From the NCBI RefSeq assembly GCF_006540305.1, contig NZ_BJOR01000001.1, positions 5,890,001 to 5,954,000 of the forward strand: a stretch of DNA of 64,000 nucleotides, written 5' to 3'. Positions 1-9,227 of this stretch are shown one piece after another; the stretch's first letter is position 1; the number at the start of each line of letters is the position of its first letter. Below the pieces are notes generated by a model. The model did no database searches and was not told where the DNA came from. It saw nothing but the letters and a program-made list of their open reading frames with translations. The position numbers were made by a program, and so were the translations under genes. Source of the stretch: Streptomyces sp. 6-11-2 (GTDB lineage Bacteria > Actinomycetota > Actinomycetes > Streptomycetales > Streptomycetaceae).

Positions 1-482
1 ATCTCCTCGAAGTCCGCGCGGGCGGCCTCCAGGTGAGTGATCACGATGGCGCGGGGCATGCCGACGGCCGCGCACTCCTCCCAGACCATGCGGGTCGAGC
101 CGTCCACGCCGTCGGAGGCCGAGACGACGAACAGGGCCGCGTCCGCGGCGCGCAGACCGGCCCTGAGTTCCCCGACGAAGTCGGCGTAGCCGGGGGTGTC
201 CAGCACGTTGATCTTGATGCCGTCCCATTCGACGGGCACCAGGGAGAGTTGTACCGAGCGCTGCTGCCGGTGCTCGATCTCGTCGTAGTCCGAGATGCTG
301 CCGCCGTCCTCCACGCGGCCCGCACGGTTCACCGCTCCCGCGGTCAGCGCGAGAGCCTCCACCAGGGTCGTCTTGCCCGATCCGGAGTGGCCGACCAGCA
401 CCACATTGCGTACGGATGCGGGATGGTCGGCCGCCCTTGCCCTGCCGGCGGCTCCGGGGTGGGTCTGCGTCTTGTCGCCCAT
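1..482 (-). CDS. EF-G-like translation-factor GTPase (partial, N-terminal part)
   Basis: Only the first 160 codons are in the window; the gene runs off the left edge. The start is the ATG whose complement lies at 480-482. The G domain is visible: the G1 loop GHSGSGKT is at residues 31-38, a switch segment with RQQRSVQLS follows, G3 is DTPGYADFVGELRAGL, and the G4 position reads THLE instead of the usual NKxD. This pattern resembles the second EF-G-like protein of actinobacteria (FusA2/EF-G2 type) rather than the canonical ribosomal translocase in the str operon. Its role is not settled in the family. It is divergent from the phosphatidylinositol gene cluster. The altered G4 motif is discussed as a finding. 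Confidence 0.85.
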   Translation of the reverse strand, partial: MGDKTQTHPGAAGRARAADHPASVRNVVLVGHSGSGKTTLVEALALTAGAVNRAGRVEDGGSISDYDEIEHRQQRSVQLSLVPVEWDGIKINVLDTPGYADFVGELRAGLRAADAALFVVSASDGVDGSTRMVWEECAAVGMPRAIVITHLEAARADFEE

Positions 483-766
483 GATCCTGCCTCCCGTTGA
501 GGGTGAGGTCACTGTGGGCGCGGACACGCGGCACCGCGTGCACTGGCGGCTCCTGCGACGCCCGCGGTCCTTCGAGCTTTCCACTCCCGTCACGCTGCGT
601 CCATACGAAGGACCCGATCCCGGCGTCGACCAGCGCTTGCGCACGGGTGGTCGCCGGTGCCCGCTGAGGTCGGGCGCCCGACCTCCGCGCACGCGCGTGC
701 GTGGCTACGATGGGCCAGCCGGTGGCCAGCAGGGGCCGCCCGGCGACACCGACCCTCGGGAAGGCC
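483..766. promoter_or_regulatory. divergent intergenic region with candidate -10 element
   Basis: This is a 284 bp gap between the leftward EF-G-like gene and the rightward lipid gene cluster. A TACGAT hexamer at 706-711 is a reasonable -10 box for the rightward genes, but I find no convincing -35 at 17-18 bp. Nothing else recognisable is present. Confidence 0.35.
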
Positions 767-1438
767 ATGCTGAACAAGTACGCGCGTGCATTCTTCACGC
801 GTGTCCTCACACCGTTCGCCGCGTTTCTCATCCGCCGGGGCGTGAGCCCGGACACGGTCACGCTCATCGGGACCGCCGGAGTGGTCGCGGGTGCGCTGGT
901 CTTCTACCCGCGGGGCGAGTTCTTCTGGGGCACGGTCGTGATCACGCTGTTCGTGTTCTCCGACCTCGTCGACGGCAACATGGCCCGCCAGCTCGGCCGC
1001 TCCAGCCGCTGGGGCGCCTTCCTCGACTCCACGCTCGACCGGGTCGCCGACGGCGCGATCTTCGGCGGTTTCGCCCTGTGGTACGCGGGTCAGGGCAACG
1101 ACAACGTGCTGTGCGCGGTGTCGATCTTCTGTCTGGCCAGCGGCCAGGTGGTGTCGTACACCAAGGCCCGGGGCGAGTCGATCGGCCTGCCGGTCGCCGT
1201 CAACGGGCTGGTCGAGCGTGCCGAGCGGCTGGTGATCTCGCTGGTCGCGGCCGGGTTCGCGGGCCTGCACAAGTTCGGGGTGCCGGGCATCCAGTACCTG
1301 CTGCCGATCGCCCTGTGGATCGTCGCCGCGGGCAGCCTGGTCACGCTGATCCAGCGGGTCGTCACGGTGCGCCGGGAGTCGGCCGAGGCGGAGGCCGAGG
1401 CGGCCCGGCGGGAGCAGGGGAGCGGGGCGGCGAAATGA
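767..1438 (+). CDS. pgsA: CDP-alcohol phosphatidyltransferase, probable phosphatidylinositol (phosphate) synthase
   Basis: A 223-residue integral membrane enzyme of the CDP-alcohol phosphotransferase family. It probably joins CDP-diacylglycerol to inositol phosphate to give the PI used for PI-mannosides. The family signature D-x2-D-G-x2-A-R-x8-G-x3-D-x3-D is complete (D66, D69, G70, A73, R74, G83, D87, D91), and several hydrophobic helices follow. I place the start at ATG 767 after a GGGAAGG-like site, because the N-terminus then matches the mycobacterial PI synthase; an upstream ATG at 701 or 710 would add about 20 unsupported residues. Its stop overlaps the next ATG (ATGA), so it is co-translated with the acyltransferase and PimA. 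The substrate is inferred from these neighbours. Confidence 0.88.
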   Translation: MLNKYARAFFTRVLTPFAAFLIRRGVSPDTVTLIGTAGVVAGALVFYPRGEFFWGTVVITLFVFSDLVDGNMARQLGRSSRWGAFLDSTLDRVADGAIFGGFALWYAGQGNDNVLCAVSIFCLASGQVVSYTKARGESIGLPVAVNGLVERAERLVISLVAAGFAGLHKFGVPGIQYLLPIALWIVAAGSLVTLIQRVVTVRRESAEAEAEAARREQGSGAAK

Positions 1439-2364
1439 CCGTCCAGGAGCGGCTCACCGACGGGCTGTACGGGCTCGGCTGGGGCACCGTGAAGAAGCTC
1501 CCCGAACCGGTCGCCGCGCGGCTCGGCCGCACGGTCGCCGACCTGGCCTGGCGACAGCGGGGCAAGGGTGTGCGGCGGCTGGAGGGCAACTACGCGCGCG
1601 TGGTCCCCGACGCGACCCCCGAGCGCCTCGCCGAGCTGTCGCGTGCGGGGATGCGCTCGTACCTGCGCTACTGGATGGAGTCCTTCCGGTTGCCGGCCTG
1701 GAGCGCCGAGCGGATCAGGGCGGGCTTCGACCCCAAGGACCTGCACCACCTGACCGACGGTCTGGCGGCAGGCAGGGGCGTCGTCCTCGCCCTGCCCCAC
1801 CTGGCCAACTGGGACCTGGCCGGCGCCTGGGTCACCACCGAGCTGAAGACGCCGTTCACGACGGTCGCCGAGCGGCTGAAGCCGGAGACGCTCTACGACC
1901 GGTTCGTCGCCTACCGCGAGGGCCTCGGCATGGAGGTCCTGCCGCACAGCGGCGGCTCCGCGTTCGGCACGCTGGCCCGGCGGCTGCGCGACGGCGGCCT
2001 GGTCTGCCTGGTCGCCGACCGTGACCTGTCGGCCTCCGGGGTGGAGGTGACGTTCTTCGGCGAGACGGCCCGGATGCCCGCCGGGCCCGCCCTCCTCGCC
2101 CAGCAGACGGGAGCCCTGCTGCTGCCCGTCACCCTCTGGTACGACGACTCGCCCGTCATGCGGGGCCGTGTCCATCCCCCGGTCGACGTGCCCGGGACAG
2201 GTACGCGGGCCGAGAAGACGTCTGTCATGACACAGGCGCTGGCCGACGCCTTCGCCACGGGGATCGCCGAGCATCCGGAGGACTGGCACATGCTTCAGCG
2301 CTTGTGGCTCGCGGACCTGGATCCCGGGCGGGATCCGGCGCGTCCCGGGAAGGCGACGGCGTGA
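1435..2364 (+). CDS. patA: phosphatidylinositol mannoside acyltransferase (LpxL/HtrB family)
   Basis: A 309-residue protein of the lysophospholipid/lauroyl acyltransferase family. In actinobacteria this member acylates the mannose of phosphatidylinositol mannoside at the inner face of the membrane. The H-x4-D catalytic motif is at H122-D127 (PHLANWDLAG), and a downstream VADRDLS/GVEV segment is typical of the family. ATG 1435 overlaps the TGA of the PI synthase gene, and its own stop overlaps the GTG of pimA. The three genes are therefore translationally coupled, and PI synthesis, mannosylation and acylation form one operon. The assignment rests on family motif plus context. Confidence 0.88.
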   Translation: MTVQERLTDGLYGLGWGTVKKLPEPVAARLGRTVADLAWRQRGKGVRRLEGNYARVVPDATPERLAELSRAGMRSYLRYWMESFRLPAWSAERIRAGFDPKDLHHLTDGLAAGRGVVLALPHLANWDLAGAWVTTELKTPFTTVAERLKPETLYDRFVAYREGLGMEVLPHSGGSAFGTLARRLRDGGLVCLVADRDLSASGVEVTFFGETARMPAGPALLAQQTGALLLPVTLWYDDSPVMRGRVHPPVDVPGTGTRAEKTSVMTQALADAFATGIAEHPEDWHMLQRLWLADLDPGRDPARPGKATA

Positions 2365-3524
2365 GGATCGGCATCGTCTGCCCGTACTCGTGGGACGTGC
2401 CCGGTGGTGTGCAGTTCCACATCCGGGACCTGGCGGAGTACTTCATCGGCCTCGGCCACGAGGTGTCCGTCCTCGCCCCCGCCGACGACGACACCCCGCT
2501 GCCTCCCTACGCCGTCTCGGCCGGCCGGGCGGTCCCGGTGCCCTACAACGGCTCGGTGGCCCGGCTCAACTTCGGCTTCCTGTCGGCGGCCCGGGTGCGG
2601 CGCTGGCTGCACGAGGGCCGGTTCGACGTGATCCACATCCACGAGCCGACCTCGCCGTCGCTGGGCCTGCTGGCCTGCTGGGCGGCCCAGGGGCCGATCG
2701 TCGCCACCTTCCACACCTCCAATCCCCGGTCGCGGGCGATGATCGCCGCGTACGCCATCCTCCAGGCGGCCCTGGAGAAGATCAGCGCGCGGATCGCGGT
2801 GAGCGAGTACGCCCGCCGCACCCTCGTCGAGCACCTCGGCGGCGACGCGGTGGTCATCCCCAACGGCGTCGACGTCGACTTCTTCGCCCGTGCCGAGCCC
2901 AGGCCCGAGTGGCAGGGGGACACGATCGGTTTCATCGGCCGCATCGACGAGCCCCGCAAGGGCCTGCCCGTGCTGATGCGGGCGCTGCCCGGTATCCTCG
3001 CCGCCCGCCCGGGGGCCCGTCTGCTGGTCGCGGGCCGCGGGGACGAGGAGCAGGCGGTGGAGGACCTGCCGAGGGAACTGCGCTCGCGCGTGGAGTTCCT
3101 GGGCATGATCAGCGACGAGGACAAGGCGCGTCTCCTGCGCAGCGTGGACCTGTACGTGGCCCCGAACACCGGCGGGGAGAGCTTCGGCATCATCCTGGTC
3201 GAGGCCCTGTCGGCCGGAGCCCCGGTCCTCGCCTCGGACCTGGACGCCTTCGCCCAGGTCCTGGACCAGGGCAAGGCCGGTGAACTCTTCGCCAACGAGG
3301 ACGCCGACGCCCTCGCCGAAGCCGCCGTGCGCCTGCTGTCCGACCCGTCCCGCCGAGCCGAACTGCGCGAACGCGGCAGCACCCATGTGCGCCGCTTCGA
3401 CTGGTCGACCGTCGGCGCCGACATCCTCTCCGTCTACGAAACGGTCACCGCCGGCGCCGCGGCCGTCGCCGCCGACGAACGCACCACGGGGCTGCGGGCC
3501 CGCCTGGGCCTGGCCCGCGACTGA
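2361..3524 (+). CDS. pimA: phosphatidyl-myo-inositol alpha-mannosyltransferase PimA (GT4)
   Basis: A 387-residue GT-B glycosyltransferase of family GT4. It transfers the first mannose from GDP-mannose to PI at the cytoplasmic membrane surface. The N-terminus (VRIGIVCPYSWDVPGGVQFH) carries the GGV acceptor-side loop. The C-terminal Rossmann domain has GFIGRIDEPRKGLP and the E-x7-E nucleotide-sugar signature at E273/E281 in GGESFGIILVEAL. The GTG start at 2361 overlaps the patA stop. The order PI synthase-acyltransferase-PimA is the same as in mycobacteria, which supports the specific name over a generic GT4 call. Confidence 0.92.
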   Translation: MRIGIVCPYSWDVPGGVQFHIRDLAEYFIGLGHEVSVLAPADDDTPLPPYAVSAGRAVPVPYNGSVARLNFGFLSAARVRRWLHEGRFDVIHIHEPTSPSLGLLACWAAQGPIVATFHTSNPRSRAMIAAYAILQAALEKISARIAVSEYARRTLVEHLGGDAVVIPNGVDVDFFARAEPRPEWQGDTIGFIGRIDEPRKGLPVLMRALPGILAARPGARLLVAGRGDEEQAVEDLPRELRSRVEFLGMISDEDKARLLRSVDLYVAPNTGGESFGIILVEALSAGAPVLASDLDAFAQVLDQGKAGELFANEDADALAEAAVRLLSDPSRRAELRERGSTHVRRFDWSTVGADILSVYETVTAGAAAVAADERTTGLRARLGLARD

Positions 3525-3579
3525 CCTCGGCAACGCATCCGGGACGCAAGGCCCCGGCCGTCCGGGCGGCGCGTCCCGG

Positions 3580-3585
3580 TAGCCT
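3580..3585 (+). promoter_or_regulatory. candidate -10 box (TAGCCT) for a leaderless mRNA
   Basis: TAGCCT ends eight bases before the GTG at 3594 and no Shine-Dalgarno sequence lies between them. Transcription would begin at or next to the start codon. Inferred from spacing only. Confidence 0.45.
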
Positions 3586-3593
3586 TGCCGCCC

Positions 3594-4136
3594 GTGACCG
3601 TAACGCTCATCTGGATTGTCGTCGCGCTCGTGGCCATCGGGCTGTATCTGAGCTGGACGGCCGGGCGGCTGGACCGGCTGCACGCCCGTATCGACGCCGC
3701 GCGGGCCGCGCTGGACGCGCAGTTGCTGCGGCGGGCCTCGGTGGCGCAGGAACTGGCCACCTCCGGCGTGCTGGACCCGGCCGCATCCATCGTGCTGTAC
3801 GAGTCCGCGCACGCCGCGCGGCAGGCCGAGGAGGAGCAACGGGAGGTCGCGGAGAGCGAGTTGAGTCAGGCTCTGCGGGCCGTGTTCGCAGAGGCCCAGC
3901 AGGTCGAGGCGGTGCGCGAGGCGCCCGGGGGAGAGGAGGCGGCGCACGAGCTGACCGAGGCCGTGCGCAGGGTGCCGATGGCCCGCCGCTTCCACAACGA
4001 CGCCGTGGGAGCCGCCCGCCGGCTGCGCGAGCACCGCAAGGTGCGGTGGTTCCGGCTGGCCGGACACGCCCCGTTCCCCATGGCCTTCGAGATGGACGAC
4101 GAGCCGCCGACGGCCCTGGCGGAGCGGGCCGCCTGA
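3594..4136 (+). CDS. membrane-anchored coiled-coil protein, LemA-like
   Basis: A 180-residue protein with one N-terminal transmembrane segment (about residues 2-22). A charged, alanine-rich helical region follows (LDRLHARIDAARAALDAQL and onward). It ends with RRFHNDAVGAARRLREHR and a FPMAFE stretch, which resembles the YN-rich helix and FP segment of LemA proteins. No catalytic motif is visible. I chose GTG 3594; a TTG at 3585 is possible but would overlap a good -10 box. It lies 70 bp after pimA on the same strand and probably has its own leaderless promoter. The LemA relationship is a weak resemblance by eye, and its function is unknown. Confidence 0.65.
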   Translation: MTVTLIWIVVALVAIGLYLSWTAGRLDRLHARIDAARAALDAQLLRRASVAQELATSGVLDPAASIVLYESAHAARQAEEEQREVAESELSQALRAVFAEAQQVEAVREAPGGEEAAHELTEAVRRVPMARRFHNDAVGAARRLREHRKVRWFRLAGHAPFPMAFEMDDEPPTALAERAA

Positions 4137-4194
4137 CCGGAACCGGTGGCGCCCTTTCGGGCGGTGCCGGGCGAAAAGGATCCACCGGGTTCCC

Positions 4195-4222
4195 ATTGGC
4201 CCTTGCCGTGGACTGGTCCAAT
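4195..4222. promoter_or_regulatory. inverted repeats upstream of pdxS, candidate operator
   Basis: TGGACTGGTCCA (4209-4220) is a near-perfect dyad, and ATTGG (4195-4199) pairs with CCAAT (4218-4222). The site sits about 55-80 bp before the pdxS start, where a MocR/PdxR-type activator could bind. No such regulator gene is nearby, so this is a guess from position and symmetry. Confidence 0.3.
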
Positions 4223-4274
4223 CCCGTTTCCTCGGTGACGCACCACACCCTCTTCTCACCAAGTGAGGTCACCC

Positions 4275-5189
4275 GTGTCCACCACGATTTCCGACTCCGC
4301 CCAGACTCCCGAGACCGGTACCGCCCGTGTGAAGCGCGGCATGGCCGAGCAGCTCAAGGGCGGCGTGATCATGGACGTCGTCACGCCGGAGCAGGCGAAG
4401 ATCGCCGAGGACGCGGGCGCCGTCGCGGTCATGGCCCTGGAGCGTGTCCCCGCCGACATCCGCAAGGACGGCGGCGTGGCCCGCATGTCCGACCCGGACA
4501 TGATCGAGGGCATCATCGACGCCGTCTCCATTCCGGTCATGGCCAAGTCCCGCATCGGCCACTTCGTCGAGGCCCAGGTCCTTCAGTCGCTCGGCGTCGA
4601 CTACATCGACGAGTCCGAGGTCCTCACCCCGGCCGACGAGGTCAACCACTCCGACAAGTGGGCCTTCACCACCCCCTTCGTCTGCGGCGCCACCAACCTC
4701 GGCGAGGCCCTGCGCCGGATCGCCGAGGGCGCCGCGATGATCCGCTCCAAGGGCGAGGCCGGCACCGGCAACGTCGTCGAGGCCGTCCGCCACCTGCGCC
4801 AGATCAAGAACGAGATCGCCCGCCTGCGCGGCTACGACAACCACGAGCTGTACGCCGCCGCCAAGGAGCTGCGCGCCCCGTACGAGCTGGTCAAGGAGGT
4901 CGCCGAGCTGGGCAAGCTCCCGGTCGTGCTGTTCTCCGCCGGCGGTGTGGCCACCCCCGCCGACGCGGCCCTGATGCGCCAGCTCGGTGCCGAGGGCGTC
5001 TTCGTCGGCTCCGGCATCTTCAAGTCCGGCGACCCGGCCAAGCGCGCCGCCGCCATCGTGAAGGCCACCACCTTCTACGACGACCCGAAGATCATCGCGG
5101 AGGCGTCCCGCAACCTCGGCGAGGCCATGGTCGGCATCAACTGCGACACCCTCCCCGAGACCGAGCGCTACGCCAACCGCGGCTGGTGA
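4275..5189 (+). CDS. pdxS: pyridoxal 5'-phosphate synthase lyase subunit PdxS
   Basis: A 304-residue TIM-barrel subunit. It makes PLP from ribose 5-phosphate, glyceraldehyde 3-phosphate and ammonia supplied by PdxT. The sequence has the characteristic [17 protein letters not shown] start, the Schiff-base lysine region VMAKSRIGH (K91), [11 protein letters not shown], and a C-terminal phosphate-binding [14 protein letters not shown] 4275 is used because GAGGT at 4265-4269 is ideally placed; an in-frame upstream codon at 4263 overlaps that site. pdxT follows 40 bp downstream, so the two synthase subunits are co-expressed. Confidence 0.97.
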   Translation: MSTTISDSAQTPETGTARVKRGMAEQLKGGVIMDVVTPEQAKIAEDAGAVAVMALERVPADIRKDGGVARMSDPDMIEGIIDAVSIPVMAKSRIGHFVEAQVLQSLGVDYIDESEVLTPADEVNHSDKWAFTTPFVCGATNLGEALRRIAEGAAMIRSKGEAGTGNVVEAVRHLRQIKNEIARLRGYDNHELYAAAKELRAPYELVKEVAELGKLPVVLFSAGGVATPADAALMRQLGAEGVFVGSGIFKSGDPAKRAAAIVKATTFYDDPKIIAEASRNLGEAMVGINCDTLPETERYANRGW

Positions 5190-5229
5190 GCCGGTTCCGA
5201 GGGACCGCACGCAGAGAGACCTCACGTAC

Positions 5230-5838
5230 ATGACCGACTCACCCGTCATTGGCGTCCTGGCCCTCCAGGGCGACGTACGGGAGCACCTCATCGCCCTGGC
5301 CGCGGCGGACGCCGTGGCCAGGCCGGTGCGGCGCCCCGAAGAGCTCGCCGAGGTCGACGGCCTCGTCCTCCCCGGCGGCGAGTCCACCACCATCTCCAAG
5401 CTGGCCGTCCTCTTCGGAGTGATGGACCCCCTCCGCGCGCGCGTGCGGGACGGCATGCCTGTCTACGGCACCTGCGCCGGCATGATCATGCTCGCCGACA
5501 AGATCCTCGACCCGCGTTCGGGCCAGGAGACCGTCGGCGGTATCGACATGATCGTGCGCCGCAACGCCTTCGGGCGGCAGAACGAGTCGTTCGAGGCCGC
5601 CGTCGACGTCAAGGGCGTTCTGGGAGATCCTGTGGAGGGCGTTTTCATCCGCGCCCCCTGGGTCGAGTCCGTCGGCGTCGGAGCCGAGGTGCTCGCCGAG
5701 CACGACGGCCACATCGTCGCGGTCCGCCAGGGTAACGCGCTGGCCACGTCGTTCCACCCGGAACTGACCGGCGACCACCGTATGCACGCCCTGTTCGTCG
5801 ACATGGTGCGCGCGAACCGGACAGCGGAGTCCTTGTAG
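5230..5838 (+). CDS. pdxT: pyridoxal 5'-phosphate synthase glutaminase subunit PdxT
   Basis: A 202-residue class I glutamine amidotransferase that feeds ammonia to the PdxS dodecamer. The nucleophile is C82 in GTCAGMIM, and the H176/E178 pair is in SFHPELTGD. The glutaminase entry [11 protein letters not shown] and GGESTT oxyanion segment are also present. It follows pdxS and uses ATG 5230 with a weak GAGA-type site. Its length is normal for the family. Confidence 0.96.
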   Translation: MTDSPVIGVLALQGDVREHLIALAAADAVARPVRRPEELAEVDGLVLPGGESTTISKLAVLFGVMDPLRARVRDGMPVYGTCAGMIMLADKILDPRSGQETVGGIDMIVRRNAFGRQNESFEAAVDVKGVLGDPVEGVFIRAPWVESVGVGAEVLAEHDGHIVAVRQGNALATSFHPELTGDHRMHALFVDMVRANRTAESL

Positions 5839-5885
5839 GATTCCTGCGTTCGTACGCAGACGGGTTACGCGAAGGAGACAGGCAG

Positions 5886-6638
5886 ATGTCCGGCCACTCT
5901 AAATGGGCCACGACGAAGCACAAGAAGGCCGTCATCGATGCCAAGCGCGGCAAGCTCTTCGCGAAGCTGATCAAGAACATCGAGGTCGCGGCTCGCATGG
6001 GCGGCGTCGACCTGGACGGCAACCCGACGCTCTACGACGCCGTGCAGAAGGCCAAGAAGCAGTCGGTGCCGAACAAGAACATCGACTCGGCCATCAAGCG
6101 CGGCGGCGGTCTCGAGGCCGGCGGCGCCGACTACGAGACGATCATGTACGAGGGTTACGGGCCGAACGGTGTCGCGGTGCTCATCGAGTGCCTCACCGAC
6201 AACCGCAACCGCGCCGCCTCCGACGTTCGCGTCGCCATGACCCGCAACGGCGGCTCCATGGCCGACCCGGGCTCGGTGTCGTACCTCTTCAACCGCAAGG
6301 GCGTCGTGATCGTCCCCAAGGGCGACTTGGCGGAGGACGACGTCCTGACGGCCGTCCTGGAAGCGGGCGCCGAGGAGGTCAACGACATCGGCGAGTCCTT
6401 CGAGGTGCTCAGCGAGGCCACCGACCTGGTGGCGGTCCGCACCGCCCTCCAGGAGGCCGGCATCGACTACGACTCCGCCGAGGCCAACTTCGTCCCCACC
6501 ATGCAGGTGGAGCTGGACGAGGAGGGCGCCAAGAAGATCTTCAAGCTGATCGACGCGCTCGAGGACAGCGACGACGTGCAGAACGTCTTCGCCAACTTCG
6601 ACGTCAGCGACGAGATCATGGAGAAGGTCGAGGCGTAA
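5886..6638 (+). CDS. yebC: YebC/PmpR family protein (translation-associated factor)
   Basis: A 250-residue, full-length YebC/PmpR/TACO1 protein with the signature N-terminus [21 protein letters not shown]. It has a central [12 protein letters not shown] and a C-terminal [12 protein letters not shown]. The family was long annotated as transcriptional regulators; recent work ties members to relieving ribosome stalling at proline runs, which would fit the proline-rich proteins in this window (inference). A strong GAAGGAGA site precedes ATG 5886. The gene stands before ruvCAB, a very common order, but an 11-bp hairpin separates it from ruvC. Confidence 0.93.
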   Translation: MSGHSKWATTKHKKAVIDAKRGKLFAKLIKNIEVAARMGGVDLDGNPTLYDAVQKAKKQSVPNKNIDSAIKRGGGLEAGGADYETIMYEGYGPNGVAVLIECLTDNRNRAASDVRVAMTRNGGSMADPGSVSYLFNRKGVVIVPKGDLAEDDVLTAVLEAGAEEVNDIGESFEVLSEATDLVAVRTALQEAGIDYDSAEANFVPTMQVELDEEGAKKIFKLIDALEDSDDVQNVFANFDVSDEIMEKVEA

Positions 6639-6675
6639 CGCCGCCGCGGACGCGCGGTCGCCCCGCACGCATGAC

Positions 6676-6702
6676 GGGCCGGTGGGACATTCCCGCCGGC
6701 CC
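6676..6702 (+). terminator. hairpin between yebC and ruvC
   Basis: GGGCCGGTGGG (6676-6686) pairs with CCCGCCGGCCC (6692-6702) around a 5-base loop, with one G-U pair. There is no U tract, as is usual in Streptomyces. Confidence 0.55.
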
Positions 6703-6726
6703 GCCGTCGTTGTCGGTGGCAGCGGA

Positions 6727-6732
6727 TAGCCT
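6727..6732 (+). promoter_or_regulatory. candidate -10 box (TAGCCT) for ruvCAB
   Basis: TAGCCT lies about 60 bp upstream of the ruvC start and downstream of the yebC hairpin. No clear -35 is seen at the expected spacing. Confidence 0.35.
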
Positions 6733-6792
6733 GGCGTCAGGCAAAGATCACCACCACGGACCGCGACCATGTCACGAGGGGAGGGGACACGC

Positions 6793-7350
6793 GTGCGCGT
6801 ACTGGGAGTCGACCCCGGACTGACCCGCTGCGGCGTCGGTGTCGTCGAGGGAGTCGCGGGCCGGCCGCTGACCATGCTCGGCGTCGGAGTCGTCCGCACC
6901 CCCGTGGACGCCGACCTGAGCCACCGCCTCGTCGCCGTCGAGCAGGGGATAGAGCGGTGGCTGGACGAGCACCGCCCCGAATACGTGGCGGTGGAACGCG
7001 TGTTCAGCCAGCACAACGTGCGCACGGTGATGGGCACCGCCCAGGCCAGCGCCGTGGCGATGCTGTGCGCGGCCCGCCGTGGCATCCCGGTCGCCCTGCA
7101 CACCCCCAGCGAGGTCAAGGCCGCCGTCACCGGAAGCGGCCGCGCCGACAAGGCGCAGGTCGGCGCCATGGTCACCCGGCTGCTGCGGCTCGCCGCGCCC
7201 CCCAAGCCGGCCGACGCCGCCGACGCTCTCGCCCTGGCCATCTGCCACATCTGGCGAGCCCCCGCCCAGAACCGGCTCCAGCAGGCCGTCGCCGCGCACG
7301 CGGCCGGACACCCGACGACAACGACGACAACGAAAGGCCGTACGGCATGA
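6793..7350 (+). CDS. ruvC: crossover junction endodeoxyribonuclease RuvC
   Basis: A 185-residue resolvase that cuts Holliday junctions on RuvAB. The RNase H-like fold residues are visible: D7 in [10 protein letters not shown], the glutamate in [10 protein letters not shown], and the C-terminal [14 protein letters not shown] aspartates. GTG 6793 is selected because GGGGAGGGG immediately upstream is the ribosome site; the in-frame ATG at 6769 would put that site inside the gene. Its TGA overlaps the ruvA ATG, so ruvC-ruvA are coupled. Confidence 0.95.
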   Translation: MRVLGVDPGLTRCGVGVVEGVAGRPLTMLGVGVVRTPVDADLSHRLVAVEQGIERWLDEHRPEYVAVERVFSQHNVRTVMGTAQASAVAMLCAARRGIPVALHTPSEVKAAVTGSGRADKAQVGAMVTRLLRLAAPPKPADAADALALAICHIWRAPAQNRLQQAVAAHAAGHPTTTTTTKGRTA

Positions 7351-7952
7351 TCGCCTTCGTCAGCGGCACGGTCGCAGCCCTCGCCCCCGACGCCGCGGTG
7401 ATCGAGGTCGGCGGTGTCGGCATGGCCGTGCAGTGCACCCCGAACACGCTGTCCACGCTCCGCCTCGGCCGGCCGTCCAGGCTCGCCACCTCCCTCGTCG
7501 TACGGGAGGACTCACTGACCCTGTACGGCTTCGCGGACGACGACGAGCGCCAGGTCTTCGAGCTGCTGCAGACCGCCAGCGGGGTGGGACCGCGGCTCGC
7601 CCAGGCGATGCTGGCCGTGCACACGCCCGACGCCCTGCGCCGGGCCGTCGCCACCGGCGACGAGAAGGCCCTCACCGCCGTCCCGGGCATCGGCAAGAAG
7701 GGCGCCCAGAAGCTCCTGCTGGAGCTCAAGGACCGGCTCGGCGAGCCCATCGGCGCACCCGTCGTCGGCGCACCGGTCACCCAGGGCTGGCGCGACCAGC
7801 TGCACGCGGCGCTGATCGGCCTCGGGTACGCCACCCGCGAGGCCGACGAGGCGGTGACCGCCGTGGCACCCCAGGCCGAGGCCGCCGGCGGCACGCCCCA
7901 GGTGGGCCAGTTGCTCAAGGCGGCCCTGCAGACCCTGAACCGAGCCCGCTGA
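7347..7952 (+). CDS. ruvA: Holliday junction DNA helicase subunit RuvA
   Basis: A 201-residue protein that binds the four-way junction as a tetramer and loads RuvB. The N-terminal OB fold begins [23 protein letters not shown]. The central helix-hairpin-helix motifs include [13 protein letters not shown] and [16 protein letters not shown]. The C-terminal RuvB-binding domain is [15 protein letters not shown]. Its start overlaps the ruvC stop and ruvB follows after 15 bp. Confidence 0.96.
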   Translation: MIAFVSGTVAALAPDAAVIEVGGVGMAVQCTPNTLSTLRLGRPSRLATSLVVREDSLTLYGFADDDERQVFELLQTASGVGPRLAQAMLAVHTPDALRRAVATGDEKALTAVPGIGKKGAQKLLLELKDRLGEPIGAPVVGAPVTQGWRDQLHAALIGLGYATREADEAVTAVAPQAEAAGGTPQVGQLLKAALQTLNRAR

Positions 7953-7967
7953 GCCAGGAGTACGTGA

Positions 7968-9062
7968 GTGAACTGGGACGACACGACCGACACGCCCGCC
8001 GCCGAGGAGCGCGTCGGCCCCGGGGCGGAGCGGCTGGTGGGCTCCGCCGCCGACGGTGAGGACCAGGCCGTCGAGGCCGCCCTGCGCCCCAAGGACCTGG
8101 GCGAGTTCATCGGCCAGGAGAAGGTCCGCGAGCAGCTCGACCTCGTGCTGCGCGCCGCCCGGGCGCGCGGCGCCACCGCCGACCACGTGCTGCTGTCCGG
8201 CGCCCCCGGCCTGGGAAAGACCACTCTGTCCATGATCATCGCGGCGGAGATGGGCGCCCCCATCCGCATCACCTCGGGTCCCGCCATCCAGCACGCCGGC
8301 GACCTCGCGGCCATCCTGTCCTCCCTCCAGGAGGGCGAGGTGCTCTTCCTCGACGAGATCCACCGCATGTCGAGGCCCGCCGAGGAGATGCTCTACATGG
8401 CGATGGAGGACTTCCGGGTCGACGTGATCGTCGGGAAGGGGCCCGGCGCCACCGCCATCCCGCTCGAACTGCCCCCGTTCACCCTCGTGGGCGCCACGAC
8501 ACGCGCGGGCCTGCTGCCCCCGCCGCTGCGCGACCGCTTCGGCTTCACCGCGCACATGGAGTTCTACGGGCCCGCGGAGCTGGAGCGCGTCGTCCACCGC
8601 TCGGCGAACCTGCTCGACGTCCGGATCGACACCGACGGCGCCGCCGAGATCGCCGGCCGCTCCCGGGGCACCCCGCGCATCGCCAACCGCCTGCTGCGCC
8701 GCGTCCGCGACTACGCGCAGGTCAAGGCAGACGGGACCATCACGCGCGAGATCGCCGCCGCGGCCCTGGCGGTCTACGAGGTCGACGCCCGCGGCCTCGA
8801 CCGGCTCGACCGGGCGGTCCTCGAGGCACTGCTGAAGCTCTTCGGCGGCGGCCCGGTCGGCCTGTCGACGCTCGCGGTCGCCGTGGGCGAGGAACGTGAG
8901 ACCGTCGAGGAGGTCGCCGAGCCGTTCCTCGTCCGCGAGGGCCTGCTCGCCCGTACTCCGCGCGGCCGTGTCGCCACCCCCGCAGCCTGGGCGCACCTCG
9001 GTCTCACCCCGCCCGGCTCGTCAGCTGCGGGAAACGGACAACAGGGCCTGTTCGGGGCGTGA
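7968..9062 (+). CDS. ruvB: Holliday junction branch-migration ATPase RuvB
   Basis: A 364-residue AAA+ motor. It has Walker [10 protein letters not shown] (about residues 79-87), Walker [10 protein letters not shown], a sensor region [19 protein letters not shown], and a C-terminal winged helix ending [20 protein letters not shown] 7968 is the frame-correct start after CCAGGAG; a GTG at 7964 is out of frame. It completes the ruvCAB operon. A short acidic and serine-rich C-terminal tail follows the winged helix. Confidence 0.97.
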   Translation: MNWDDTTDTPAAEERVGPGAERLVGSAADGEDQAVEAALRPKDLGEFIGQEKVREQLDLVLRAARARGATADHVLLSGAPGLGKTTLSMIIAAEMGAPIRITSGPAIQHAGDLAAILSSLQEGEVLFLDEIHRMSRPAEEMLYMAMEDFRVDVIVGKGPGATAIPLELPPFTLVGATTRAGLLPPPLRDRFGFTAHMEFYGPAELERVVHRSANLLDVRIDTDGAAEIAGRSRGTPRIANRLLRRVRDYAQVKADGTITREIAAAALAVYEVDARGLDRLDRAVLEALLKLFGGGPVGLSTLAVAVGEERETVEEVAEPFLVREGLLARTPRGRVATPAAWAHLGLTPPGSSAAGNGQQGLFGA

Positions 9063-9109
9063 GGGCTGAGGTATTGGCCCGGGGAGGAACCCAGGTGTCA
9101 TGCTGAGCG

Positions 9110-9139
9110 TTGTTCCTTGCATGCGGACTCGCCTAGACT
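9110..9139 (+). promoter_or_regulatory. promoter for the yajC-sec genes
   Basis: TTGTTC (9110-9115) and TAGACT (9134-9139) are 18 bp apart, a good match to a housekeeping-sigma promoter. The start would lie about 80 bp before yajC. Confidence 0.6.
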
Positions 9140-9227
9140 CCGCCGATGCCGCCTTTGTAGGCAGTACACATACCCCCAACCAATCAGGCCGCTCCCCATC
9201 GCGGTCGTGTGAAGGAAGTTCCGACCC

